From Scandinavium manionii (lineage in GTDB: Bacteria; Pseudomonadota; Gammaproteobacteria; Enterobacterales; Enterobacteriaceae): DNA of 64,000 bases. Positions 17,427 to 26,201 of the stretch are shown piece after piece. The notes below the pieces were generated by a model, which worked only from the letters and a program-made list of their open reading frames with translations, was not told the origin of the DNA and did not search any database. The stretch covers positions 186,001 to 250,000 of the forward strand of contig NZ_JALIGC010000035.1 in assembly GCF_024764775.1 (NCBI RefSeq), read 5' to 3'. How positions within the stretch are numbered: position 1 is the first letter of the stretch; every line of letters starts with the position of its first letter. The translations under genes and the position numbers were made by a program.

Positions 17427-17551
17427 TGCAACAACCTTTATACAAACAGCTATTGTGGATGGTGATTTTGTGGGGCGGTAGCGTGCTGACGCTGGCGGCG
17501 ATGGGTATGTTTTTCCGGCTGCTGATGAGCGCGGCGGGGTTTACGTCATAA
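17426..17551 (+). CDS. DUF2474-family small oxidase subunit
   Basis: 41 residues with a single membrane helix (LLWMVILWGGSVLTLAAM) starting at 17426, sharing the A of the cioB TGA. Small proteins of this family follow cioAB operons and, like CydX for CydAB, probably stabilise the oxidase. A longer in-frame opening upstream overlaps cioB and is not used. Confidence 0.85.
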   Translation: MQQPLYKQLLWMVILWGGSVLTLAAMGMFFRLLMSAAGFTS

Positions 17552-17554
17552 ACA

Positions 17555-17589
17555 GGTTGCCCGGTGGCGCTCGCGCTTACCGGGCCTGC
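17555..17589. repeat. REP element
   Basis: Single REP unit with arms GCCCGGT and ACCGGGC around GGCGCTCGCGCTT, lying in the short gap between the convergent cio operon and rlhA. Confidence 0.85.
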
Positions 17590-17602
17590 AAACCATCAGG
17601 CA

Positions 17603-19564
17603 TTAGCCTTTGCGCTTCGGCAAGGTCTTCATCAATTCATCCGGGCTGACCGAGGCCACAATGCTGCCCGGATGCGGCATCTTGAGGATGTGATTTTTCA
17701 TTTTACCGATGACGTGCATTTCGCACGGACGGCAGTCAAATTTCAGGGTCAACACTTCGTCGCCGTTGATCAGCTGCATCGGCGTGGCTTTCCAGCTCTT
17801 AATGTTACCTTTCGCCTGTTTCGGACACAGGTTAAATGCAAAACGAAGGCAGTGTTTGGTGATCATCACCGGCACGTCGCCCTTCTCTTCGTGCGCTTCA
17901 TACGCGGCGTCAATCAGCTGCACGCCGTAGAGATGATAAAACTCACGCGCTTTATGGTTGTAAACATTGCTTAAGAACGACAGATGCGTTTCCGGGTACA
18001 CCGGCGCAGGCGTAGAAACAGCTTTGCGGCTGCCGCGCTGATATGCGGCCAGACGCGCCACGTCGAGCATCTCCACCGTTTCACGACGCAGCTGGTTCAG
18101 CAGGCTGTTGGGCACAAACAGCGCGCCCGGCAGGTTCACCTGCACGTCACGCGGGTAGTAAATGGTCTGGCCGAGTTTCGCCACGCCGTCCTGTAAATTA
18201 CTCATCGCTTTTTCGGCATTCGACGCTTCTTCAAAATTGCCGTCCAGCGTATGGGTCACGGTCACGCCGTCTTCGCTGGTTAAGGTCAGGATCAACTGTT
18301 CCTGCCAGCCGCCCACTTCGATATCCACCGCAATGCGGCGTTCGCTGGAGGTTTTGGTCAGCGCCTGCGACCAGTTGTGGTCGAGGTTACGGTTAAGCGC
18401 GGCATTCGGACGCGCTTTATACAGATCCGCAGGCATTTCGTTCGGCCACACGCGATAGCGACTTTCGCCAATTTTCTCCACCGTATTGGCGCGGAAACCG
18501 ACTATTTCACGTTTGATCATCACATTCAGGCCGTCACCGTTCGCCAGCGGTTCGGTCACCTGGACGTCGAGATGATCTTTGCTGACTTTCAGCACTTCAC
18601 CCACCGGCAGGCCGATAAACTTCGGCGAGTCGAACGCGCCGATGTCGCCTTTACGCGCATTCACGAAATAGTCGGTGCTGCCGCGATGGAAGGTTTTGTC
18701 GGTCGACGGAATGAAGAAATGCTCGGTGCGCCCGGCGGAAGCACGCGCCAGGTCGCCGCGGTCTTCGATAATCGCATCCAGCATCTGGCGATAATGCGCG
18801 GTGATGTTCTTCACGTAGCTCATGTCTTTGTAGCGCCCTTCAATCTTGAAGGAGCGCACGCCCGCGTCGATCAGTGCCGCCAGGTTAGCGGTCTGGTCGT
18901 TGTCTTTCATCGACAGCAGGTGTTTATCGTACGCCACCACGCGGCCCTGATCATCTTTCAGGGTGTATGGCAGACGGCACGCCTGGGAGCAGTCGCCGCG
19001 GTTGGCGCTGCGTCCGGTATGGGCGTGAGAAATGTTGCACTGGCCGGAATACGCCACGCACAGCGCGCCGTGAATGAAGAATTCGATGTTGGCGTCGGTA
19101 GCCTGGTGAATGGCTTTGATCTGCTGCAAGTCCAGCTCACGCGCCAGCACGATTTGACTGAATCCAACGTCGGAAAGGAATTTGGCTTTCTCGACGGTGC
19201 GAATGTCGCACTGGGTGCTGGCGTGCAGTTCAATCGGCGGAATATCGAGCTGCATGACACCCATGTCCTGCACGATCAGCGCATCCACGCCGGTCTGATA
19301 CAGGTCGGTAATCAGCTTTTGCGCAGGCTCCAGCTCATCATCATGAAGAATGGTGTTCAGCGTCACGAAAATTTTTGCGCCATAGCGATGGGCAAACGGC
19401 ACCAGCTCGGCGATGTCGCTCAGGCTGTTGCTGGCATTGTGACGGGCACCAAAGCCAGGACCGCCGATGTACACCGCATCCGCGCCGTGAAGAATCGCTT
19501 CACGGGCAATACTGGCGTCACGGGCCGGGCTCAGGAGTTCAAGATGATGGTTTTGCAGGCGCAT
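17603..19564 (-). CDS. rlhA: 23S rRNA C2501 hydroxylase RlhA, peptidase U32 family
   Basis: 653 residues from ATG 19564, the same length as E. coli RlhA (YdcP); a longer start at 19585 is not supported. U32 family proteins are not proteases here: RlhA makes 5-hydroxycytidine at C2501 of 23S rRNA using prephenate-derived chemistry and an iron-sulfur cluster. The U32 core LELLSPARDASIAREAILHG and the cysteine-bearing SGQCNIS, DCSQACRLPY and the C-terminal FNLCPKQAKG and FDCRPCEMHVIG are all present. Expected to be cytoplasmic, expressed alone. Confidence 0.95.
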   Translation of the reverse strand: MRLQNHHLELLSPARDASIAREAILHGADAVYIGGPGFGARHNASNSLSDIAELVPFAHRYGAKIFVTLNTILHDDELEPAQKLITDLYQTGVDALIVQDMGVMQLDIPPIELHASTQCDIRTVEKAKFLSDVGFSQIVLARELDLQQIKAIHQATDANIEFFIHGALCVAYSGQCNISHAHTGRSANRGDCSQACRLPYTLKDDQGRVVAYDKHLLSMKDNDQTANLAALIDAGVRSFKIEGRYKDMSYVKNITAHYRQMLDAIIEDRGDLARASAGRTEHFFIPSTDKTFHRGSTDYFVNARKGDIGAFDSPKFIGLPVGEVLKVSKDHLDVQVTEPLANGDGLNVMIKREIVGFRANTVEKIGESRYRVWPNEMPADLYKARPNAALNRNLDHNWSQALTKTSSERRIAVDIEVGGWQEQLILTLTSEDGVTVTHTLDGNFEEASNAEKAMSNLQDGVAKLGQTIYYPRDVQVNLPGALFVPNSLLNQLRRETVEMLDVARLAAYQRGSRKAVSTPAPVYPETHLSFLSNVYNHKAREFYHLYGVQLIDAAYEAHEEKGDVPVMITKHCLRFAFNLCPKQAKGNIKSWKATPMQLINGDEVLTLKFDCRPCEMHVIGKMKNHILKMPHPGSIVASVSPDELMKTLPKRKG

Positions 19565-19777
19565 CGTTATTATCCGTTGGGTCAAAATGGCGGCTATTGT
19601 AGTCAGAAGTGAGGCGCGGCGAAATCATTTTCCACGCCATAAGAATGGCCTTTTTCCAGATAGCGGCAAAGCATTGAAGAAATTGCTATTTCCGGGCGCA
19701 GCGACAACGCCGTACAGTGGCTGCGTATTCCGGATTTTTCCTCGTCACGTTGTGAACTGTCACTTTTGCCGCAGCTT

Positions 19778-19926
19778 AGAGCCTGGCCCAGTAGGCGTTA
19801 TTGTTGCAGGCAGTTTGAACACGGACTGCGCGCAAAAACCGGAGCGTACACGTAGTACGTGAGGATTTTGAGCACGGCCCAGGTTCAAAATGACAAATAA
19901 AATAGCCCTTATGGGCCAGGCTCTTA
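19778..19926. repeat. palindromic MITE-like repeat, about 149 bp
   Basis: Ends are inverted repeats AGAGCCTGGCCCA (from 19778) and TGGGCCAGGCTCT (to 19924). Inside are a second inverted pair TTGAAC/GTTCAA and a central palindrome CACGTAGTACGTG. It has no coding capacity. The right end runs into the sutR stop codon. I recall similar extragenic repeats in enteric genomes but cannot name a family; only one copy is visible in this window. Confidence 0.65.
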
Positions 19927-20466
19927 GTCGGCGGCTTTTTCTTTTGGGTAATGGATTAACGAATGGAACAACACAGTGCTGTCGGTGCTGTTGCGGTACG
20001 CATGCGGTTTATCCCCGGCGAAGCGTAATCCCTGGCCCTGTTGCACCGACTGCCACTCCCCGTCGAGACACATATCCAGGGTGCCGTTAATCGCCACCAC
20101 GTGCTCAATCACCCCGGTTTCATGCGGCGTGGATTCGCTTATTGCACCCGGTGCGAGGGTAATGGCGAAATGATCGTAGTGCAAAACCGGGTCCCACGGG
20201 AAAATGGGGGTGACGACCATCGCCTGCTGCTGCGGATCGTAGGCCGTGACCTCGCTTTCCGGCGGGCTGATAAACAGCGAAAACGGCACATTCAGCCCGG
20301 TGGCAATTTTCCACAGCGTGGCCACCGTCGGGCTGGATTCGTTGCGTTCGATTTGCCCGAGCATCGCCTTCGACACGCCGGTTTCTTCCGAAAGCTTTGA
20401 CAGGCTCCACTCGCGCTGCTGACGCAGGGTTTTCAGCGTGGTGGCCAGGTGTTGTGCAATGTTCAT
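19924..20466 (-). CDS. sutR: XRE-cupin transcriptional regulator SutR
   Basis: 180 residues. Residues 10-65 are a HTH-XRE domain (EETGVSKAMLGQIERNESSPTVATLWKI split by its two recognition helices) and residues 100-175 a cupin (HETGVIEHVVAINGTLDMCLDGE). It matches E. coli YdcN/SutR, a regulator linked to sulfur utilisation genes. It is divergent from ydcO, and the gap holds an inverted pair of CGTTATAACG-like sites that are candidate SutR operators. The stop codon lies in the end of a MITE-like repeat. Confidence 0.93.
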   Translation of the reverse strand: MNIAQHLATTLKTLRQQREWSLSKLSEETGVSKAMLGQIERNESSPTVATLWKIATGLNVPFSLFISPPESEVTAYDPQQQAMVVTPIFPWDPVLHYDHFAITLAPGAISESTPHETGVIEHVVAINGTLDMCLDGEWQSVQQGQGLRFAGDKPHAYRNSTDSTVLFHSLIHYPKEKAAD

Positions 20467-20497
20467 GGCGGCTCCTTTTTGCCAAAGTTTACCACTT

Positions 20498-20546
20498 GTG
20501 CGCTATAACGCCCAATGCTACATTTCTTCCGGACGTTATAACGCAC
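20498..20546. promoter_or_regulatory. candidate SutR operators in the sutR-ydcO gap
   Basis: GTGCGCTATAACG (20498-20510) and CGTTATAACGCAC (20534-20546) are inverted copies, 12 of 13 matching, 23 bases apart. The right copy contains the perfect decamer palindrome CGTTATAACG and ends just before the ydcO ribosome site. Assignment to SutR is inference from position. Confidence 0.5.
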
Positions 20547-20556
20547 AGGGGGTTTT

Positions 20557-21717
20557 ATGCGCTCATTTCCTTTCTCTACTCTGCTGGCCGGTTTTGTCGC
20601 GGTTCTGGTGGGGTATGCCAGTTCCGCCGCCATCATCTGGCAGGCCGCGGCCGCCGCCGGGGCCGATGCGCACACTATTGCGGGCTGGATGACGGCGCTC
20701 GGCCTGGCGATGGGCGTCAGCACGCTGGCCCTGACGCTGTGGCGCAAAGTCCCGGTGCTGACGGCCTGGTCGACGCCTGGCGCGGCGCTGCTGGTAACGG
20801 GATTACAAGGCGTGACGCTGAATCAGGCGGTGGGCATTTTCATTTTCGCCAACGCGCTGATTGTGCTGTGCGGGCTGACCGGGCTATTTGCGCGGCTGAT
20901 GAAAATCATCCCGCATTCACTGGCGGCGGCGATGCTCGCCGGGATATTGCTACGTTTTGGTTTGTAGGCTTTCACCAGCCTGCAAACCAATATTCTGCTG
21001 TGCGGCAGTATGCTGGCGGCGTGGCTGGTATTTAAAGCCCTCGCCCCGCGCTATGCGGTGGTTGCCGCACTGCTGGCGGGCAGCGCGGTCGCCATTTACT
21101 CCGGCGAACTGCACAGCGACACGCTGCATCTGGCGTTTGTGATGCCGCGCTACATCGCGCCGGAATTTACCCCTTCGCTGCTGCTGAGCGTCGGCCTGCC
21201 GTTCTTTCTGGTGACGATGGCGTCGCAGAACGCGCCGGGCATCGCCACCCTGAAAGCCTCCGGATATTCAGCCCCAGTGTCATTGTTAATCGTCATAACC
21301 GGCGGTATCGCGTTAGCCTTTTCGCCGTTTGGCGTTTATTCGATTTGTATTGCGGCGATCACCGCCGCGATTTGCCAAAGTCCGGAAGCGCATCCGCAGG
21401 CCGATCAGCGCTGGAAAGCCGCCGCGACGGCAGGCGGTTTTTATCTTCTGGCAGGCATTTTCGGCGGGTCGATTACGTCATTAATGGCGGCGTTGCCCGT
21501 CGCCTGGATCCAGATGCTGGCGGGCCTGGCGCTGCTCGGCACCATCAGCGGCAGCCTGGTGCAGGCGTTGGCGAAAGAAAACGAACGGGATGCGGCGATT
21601 GTCACCTTCCTGGTCACCGCCAGCGGATTAACACTGTCCGGAGTCGGATCGGCATTTTGGGGACTCGTGGCGGGCGGAATGTGTTTTAGCCTGCTGTCAC
21701 TTGCCCGCCGCGCGTAG
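20557..21717 (+). pseudogene. ydcO: benzoate/H+ symporter family gene ydcO, interrupted by an amber codon
   Basis: Translation begins at 20557 and stops at TAG 20965-20967 (codon 137). The same frame then continues without shift to 21717 (AFTSLQTNILLCGSMLAAWL onward). The joined product is about 386 residues, similar to E. coli YdcO (BenE family, about ten to twelve membrane helices). The TAG replaces a residue that is glutamine in E. coli (LRFGLQAF), so one C-to-T change explains it. The rest looks conserved (TMASQNAPGIATLKASGYSAP), so the lesion is recent, suppressed or a sequence error. Confidence 0.85.
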
Positions 21718-22569
21718 CTGGGATGGCGTCATCCCCAGCGCGCTTTTGAAGCGGTTGCTGAAGTGGCTGGCGGAGCTAAAGCCGCAGGCCAGCGCGATGT
21801 CGGTCAATGGCAGCGCGGTGTGACGCACCAGCTCCTGCGCCCGCGCCATCCGGCGCTGCATCACGTACTGATGCGGCGCCATTTTCATCGACAGCGAAAA
21901 CATGCGCGCAAAGTGATATTCGCTGAGCGCCGCTTCCTGCGCCAAATCCGCCAGCGTCAGCGGCTGAGCAAGGTTCGCTTCCATGTAGGCCAGCACGTTG
22001 CGCAGCACAAACGGTGCCAGCCCGCCGGTCACTTTCGGCAACTGCCACTGCGCGCTGGTGTAATGCTGGATTAAATGCGTTAACAACAGCGTGGTCGCCG
22101 AGCTGAGGGCCAGATGATTGGCCTGCTGCTGCCAGTCGGCGTCGAGCAGAAAATGGCGGTACAGCGCGGTGATTTTGTCATCGGTGGCGAAGGTTTTTTC
22201 GTCAAGACGAAACGACGTCGGGCTGCGATCCCAGATTTTCTCTCCGGTTTCGCGCAGGTGTGCATCCGTGCAATACAGATGCACAAACGACAGGTTATCG
22301 CGGATATCCCAGCTCGATTCACTGTCTTTCGGCATCAGACAAAAACGGTCCGGCCCCCCGCCATTTTTCCAGCCGTAAGGCGTTTTGTGATAGCTCTCAT
22401 AGCCATCGGCTACGTACAGGCTGAGCGTGTGATGGTCGCTCTGCACCGTCACGGTATCGTTTTGATTGAACCAGGCCGCCAGCTGAATGCCGGAATTCAA
22501 TGCCACCGTGTCCCGCAGGACGGCGTTTTGTTGGCGCAGGGTTTCAAACGTACCGTAGGTTTCAGACAT
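21697..22569 (-). CDS. AraC-family transcriptional regulator
   Basis: 290 residues. The C-terminal 100 residues carry the two AraC helix-turn-helix units (LTLADLAQEAALSEYHFARMF and LPLTDIALACGFSSASHFSNRFK, each shortened here by its core) ending in GMTPSQLRA. The N-terminal cupin-like part would sense an inducer. It overlaps the 3' end of ydcO by 21 bp and is divergent from the DMT exporter, its most likely target. Inducer unknown. Confidence 0.85.
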   Translation of the reverse strand: MSETYGTFETLRQQNAVLRDTVALNSGIQLAAWFNQNDTVTVQSDHHTLSLYVADGYESYHKTPYGWKNGGGPDRFCLMPKDSESSWDIRDNLSFVHLYCTDAHLRETGEKIWDRSPTSFRLDEKTFATDDKITALYRHFLLDADWQQQANHLALSSATTLLLTHLIQHYTSAQWQLPKVTGGLAPFVLRNVLAYMEANLAQPLTLADLAQEAALSEYHFARMFSLSMKMAPHQYVMQRRMARAQELVRHTALPLTDIALACGFSSASHFSNRFKSALGMTPSQLRAAGK

Positions 22570-22755
22570 CGTTGTCGTTGTGGCAGTGAATCAGAGTGAC
22601 AGTCTATGAATTGTCGCCCGCCCTTGCCAGCTTTACTCCGTCTGCGATTGAAAAAATGCGCAAGAATATGCAACTCGCCAGCAATCTCCTGCAAGCACGC
22701 TTTTGCGCCGTCGGTCACACTTCGGACTATTACTGACTGAACAGAGAAAAAAATA

Positions 22756-23664
22756 ATGAATGTGCTGCTCTATTTTCTGGTGGTGGTTATCTGGGGAACC
22801 ACCTGGATTGCGATTTTCCTGCAACAGGGGCCGGTCGCTGCGCCAGTGTCGATTTTCTGGCGCTTTGCCGTCGCCAGCGTCACCCTGATGGTGGTGCTGA
22901 AAGTGATGGGTCGATTGCGTAAATTGCAGGTGCGCGATCATCTGTTCTGCATCATCCAGGGCTGCTGCGTGTTCTGCTTTAACTTCTGGTGTTTTTACAC
23001 CGCGGCGAAGTGGATCAACACCGGGCTGGAATCGGTGATTTTCTCAATGGCGGTGCTGTTTAACGCCATCAACAGCTTCCTGTTTTACCGCCAGCAGCCG
23101 CCGGGACGTTTTTACCTCGCCGCCCTGCTCGGGTTAATCGGCATCGTGACGCTGTTCTGGGATGATTTGCAGGCCAGCGGCCTGAGCACCGAACTACTGA
23201 TGGGCATCGGCCTGAGCGCATTGGGCACGTACGGCTTCTCGCTGGGCAACATGCTGAGTATTCGCCACCAGCGCCGAGGACTGGAAACGCTGACCACCAA
23301 CAGTTGGGCGATGCTGTACGGCACGATAGTTATGGGCGTGATTGCACTGATCCGCGGCGATAATTTCATGCCTGAGTTCACCTTCAGTTACATGGGGGCG
23401 CTGCTGTATCTGGCGATTTTCGGTTCAGTTATCGCTTTCGGGGCCTATTTTACCCTCGTCGGACGCATCGGCCCGTCCAACGCGGCGTACAGCACCCTGC
23501 TGTTCCCATTGGTGGCGCTGACCATTTCTACGTTCTATGAGGGTTACGTCTGGCACGCCAATGCGGTGTTTGGCCTGGGGCTGATTCTGGTGGGTAATCT
23601 GGTGATGTTTGCGAAACCGGAAACCTGGTTTAAACGCGGCGTGATGCGTAAAAGCGCGGCATAA
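22756..23664 (+). CDS. EamA/DMT-superfamily exporter
   Basis: 302 residues with about ten transmembrane helices and the duplicated EamA layout; the first repeat starts VVIWGTTWIAIFLQQG and the second GLSALGTYGFSLGNM. Family members export amino acids or other metabolites across the inner membrane. The start has a weak GAGA ribosome site. Divergent from the AraC regulator, with a 186-bp gap likely to hold the shared control region. The substrate is unknown. Confidence 0.85.
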   Translation: MNVLLYFLVVVIWGTTWIAIFLQQGPVAAPVSIFWRFAVASVTLMVVLKVMGRLRKLQVRDHLFCIIQGCCVFCFNFWCFYTAAKWINTGLESVIFSMAVLFNAINSFLFYRQQPPGRFYLAALLGLIGIVTLFWDDLQASGLSTELLMGIGLSALGTYGFSLGNMLSIRHQRRGLETLTTNSWAMLYGTIVMGVIALIRGDNFMPEFTFSYMGALLYLAIFGSVIAFGAYFTLVGRIGPSNAAYSTLLFPLVALTISTFYEGYVWHANAVFGLGLILVGNLVMFAKPETWFKRGVMRKSAA

Positions 23665-23692
23665 AAAAACCGGCGGTTTGCGCCGCCGGTTC
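23664..23692 (-). terminator. terminator between the DMT exporter and lipoprotein gene
   Basis: AACCGGCGG (23668-23676), loop TTTGCG, CCGCCGGTT (23683-23691). On the minus strand it is followed by a run of T, so it mainly serves the lipoprotein gene ending at 23710. Confidence 0.8.
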
Positions 23693-23709
23693 TCAGAATG
23701 ACTTCAAAT

Positions 23710-24378
23710 TCACGACTGATTCGGCGTAAATTTCACGGCATCAATCGCCATCTCATCAATTACCGCTTTCAGCGTTTCCGCCGTCAGGGGAGTGTTCTCG
23801 TTCGCGAGGTCCTGGCCCTCACCTTTACGTACCACTTTGATCACTGGCTTATTGGTTTTCGGATCGATAAGCTCGCCTTCAAAATAGAGATTGGTGTCCA
23901 TGGTGCGGTGCCCTGTCGCCATTTGCGTTCCCGCTACCACTAACGCGACCGGGATGACCTCGTAGAACTGTAGCCCTTCTTTGCTTGAATCCACTCCGGT
24001 AATGGCACCACGGAAAATCAGGCTGCGCGGGCCTGCGGTGGTGACCAGCGGTTTCCTTTCAGAAATCGCTTTTTTCATTTCCTGGTTGGTGTAATTCAGT
24101 ATCTCAGCCATTGCCTGTTCGCCAAACTGGGTCGTCGGTTTAGGCACCGGATAATATACAATTGGGTTATAAACAATATTATCCCAATCAGCCGGATTAT
24201 AATTCGGGTCAATCCAGCGGAGTTCCGGCTTCCCAGACGCAGAAGTCGTTTCCTTAAGGTTAGAATAGTTTTTCAGAAAGCCAGAATACTTCTCCGGCTG
24301 AGCGATTTTAGATGCACATCCTGTTAACGCTAACGTGACTGCAATGGCGGCCACTTTAAAAATAGTTTTGCTACGCAT
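23710..24378 (-). CDS. DUF3313-type lipoprotein
   Basis: 222 residues from ATG 24378 (AGGGA upstream). Signal and lipobox: KVAAIAVTLALTGCASK, so lipidated at the Cys in LTGC. The mature segment (EKYSGFLKNYSNLKE, then LRWIDPNYNPADWD) matches the DUF3313 family of secreted lipoproteins of unknown function. The position-2 residue after Cys is Ala, which predicts outer-membrane sorting. Monocistronic, with its own terminator. Confidence 0.8.
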   Translation of the reverse strand: MRSKTIFKVAAIAVTLALTGCASKIAQPEKYSGFLKNYSNLKETTSASGKPELRWIDPNYNPADWDNIVYNPIVYYPVPKPTTQFGEQAMAEILNYTNQEMKKAISERKPLVTTAGPRSLIFRGAITGVDSSKEGLQFYEVIPVALVVAGTQMATGHRTMDTNLYFEGELIDPKTNKPVIKVVRKGEGQDLANENTPLTAETLKAVIDEMAIDAVKFTPNQS

Positions 24379-24473
24379 AAATGAGTCCCTGTAAAAGTAC
24401 AAATGCGCCCTCTTTATAGCAAAACGTCACGGATAATGTTGTAGGAAAAAAAGCGAAGGCGAATATATTCGTA

Positions 24474-24506
24474 AAATAATGATCACCTGCCGAAATGACA
24501 GGTGAT
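24474..24506 (-). terminator. terminator after the DppA-like gene
   Basis: ATCACCTG (24482-24489), 9-base loop, CAGGTGAT (24499-24506), followed on the minus strand by ATTATTTT. It sits just past the stop codon at 24516. Confidence 0.75.
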
Positions 24507-24515
24507 ATGTAGGGT

Positions 24516-26108
24516 TTATTTTACATCTACCTGATAGAACAGATGCTTACCAAACGGGTCGATTTCATAACCGCTGACGTTTTTGCGCACCGGTTCGAAA
24601 ATGGTCGAATGGGCAATCATTACCGCGGGCATCTGGTCGTGCATCATCTGCTGCGCCTGCTGATACAGCGCGGTGCGTTTCTGCTGATCGGTTATCGATT
24701 TCGCTTCAGCGATAAGCTTATCGAACGGCGCATAGCACCACTTCGCCGAGTTCGAACCGCCGTTGGCTGACTGGCAGGTAAACAGCGGGCCGAAGAAGTT
24801 ATCCGGATCGCCCGTCGCCGTTGTCCAGCCCATCAGCGCGGCTTGATGCTCACCGTCTTTCACCCGTTTCAGATATTCGCCCCACTCATAGGTCGTGATG
24901 GTGGTTTTGACGCCGATTTTCGCCCAGTCAGCCTGGACCATTTCCGCCATGCGCTTGGCGTTCGGGTTATACGGTCGCTGCACCGGCATCGCCCATAAAT
25001 CGACGCTTAAACCGTCGGGATAACCCGCCTCTTTCAGCAGCGCTTTAGCTTTCTCCGGGTCGAAATCGTAATCCTTCAGCGCGCTGTCGGCGCTCCACAC
25101 GCCCGGCGGCAGCAGATTTTTCGCGACCGTACCGGTACCGTGGAATACCGCATCAATGATCGCCGGTTTGTTAATGGCCATCGCCAGCGCCTGACGCACT
25201 TTCACGTTATCAAACGGCGGCTTTTGGGTATTGAACGACAGGAAACCGGTATTCAGCCCGGCCTTGCTCATCAGGTTAATGTCTTTGTTTTCTTTCATGC
25301 GCGGCAAATCGGCCGGATTGGGGAACGGCATTACCTGACACTCGTTTTTCTCGAGCTTGGCATAACGCACCGAGGCATCCGGCGTGATGCTGAACACCAG
25401 TCGGTCAATTTTAGCCTTGCCCTGCCAGTAATCCGGGAAGGCAGTGTACAGAATGCGGGAGTCTTTCTGGTACTGCGCCAGCTTAAATGGTCCGGTCCCT
25501 ACCGGGTTCATGTCGACGCGCTCCGGCGTGCCCGCTTTCATCATCGCATCGGCATATTCACTGGAGAGAATCGAGGCGAAATACCAGGCCAGATCCGCCA
25601 CAAACGGCGCTTCCGGGTGCGCCAGGGTGAAACGTACCGTATGGTCATCCACTTTGTCGATTTGGGTAATCAGCTTGCCAAATTCGAGGCTTTCGAAGTT
25701 GGAATAACTGCCGCCGGACACCTTATGATACGGGTTGTTTTCATCCTTTTGACGCATGAACGAGAAGATAACGTCATCGGCGTTGAAATCCCGCGTCGGG
25801 GTAAAGTATTTGTTGCTCTGGAACTTCACGCCCTTGCGCAGATGGAAGGTGTAGACCTTCCCGTCGTCGCTCACGTCCCAGCTTTCCGCGAGGCTTGGCA
25901 CCAGTACCGTAGTACCCGGTGTGAAATCCACAAGCCGGTTATACACCGGCACAGCGCTGGCATCGACGCTGGTCCCCGAGGTGTAGAGCTGCGGGTTAAA
26001 GTTCTCCGGTGATCCTTCCGAACAGTACACCAGCGTCTTCGCCGCCACGGTGGAACTTACCGTCAGGGCCGCTATCGCCAGTGCCAGCGTTGTCAGTTTG
26101 CTTTTCAT
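24516..26108 (-). CDS. dipeptide-binding protein, DppA paralogue
   Basis: 530 residues with a signal peptide ending at TVAAKTLVYC. It follows E. coli DppA closely (LVYCSEGSPENFNPQL, ADVIFSFMRQK-type segment, VPVQRPYNPN-type segment, FEPVRKNVSGYEIDPFGKH), so peptide or heme-like ligand capture in the periplasm is expected. No permease or ATPase gene is next to it, so it probably feeds a transporter encoded elsewhere. It is divergent from a PepT-like peptidase, which suggests coupled peptide uptake and cleavage. Confidence 0.88.
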   Translation of the reverse strand: MKSKLTTLALAIAALTVSSTVAAKTLVYCSEGSPENFNPQLYTSGTSVDASAVPVYNRLVDFTPGTTVLVPSLAESWDVSDDGKVYTFHLRKGVKFQSNKYFTPTRDFNADDVIFSFMRQKDENNPYHKVSGGSYSNFESLEFGKLITQIDKVDDHTVRFTLAHPEAPFVADLAWYFASILSSEYADAMMKAGTPERVDMNPVGTGPFKLAQYQKDSRILYTAFPDYWQGKAKIDRLVFSITPDASVRYAKLEKNECQVMPFPNPADLPRMKENKDINLMSKAGLNTGFLSFNTQKPPFDNVKVRQALAMAINKPAIIDAVFHGTGTVAKNLLPPGVWSADSALKDYDFDPEKAKALLKEAGYPDGLSVDLWAMPVQRPYNPNAKRMAEMVQADWAKIGVKTTITTYEWGEYLKRVKDGEHQAALMGWTTATGDPDNFFGPLFTCQSANGGSNSAKWCYAPFDKLIAEAKSITDQQKRTALYQQAQQMMHDQMPAVMIAHSTIFEPVRKNVSGYEIDPFGKHLFYQVDVK

Positions 26109-26201
26109 GTCCTTTTCCTGTTCTTATTGATTTAGACTTCAATTGATACCATCAAACACAAATTGCAAACACCTGATAACTAGAATAAAGAAGGAATCAC
26201 T

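Noticed and set aside
18377..19612. Long plus-strand open frame (411 codons)
   Set aside because: Antisense to rlhA, lacks any family motif and is rich in His/Val/Arg as expected from a reverse frame of a GC-rich gene.
25140..26012. Plus-strand open frame of 290 codons
   Set aside because: Shadow of the DppA-like gene.
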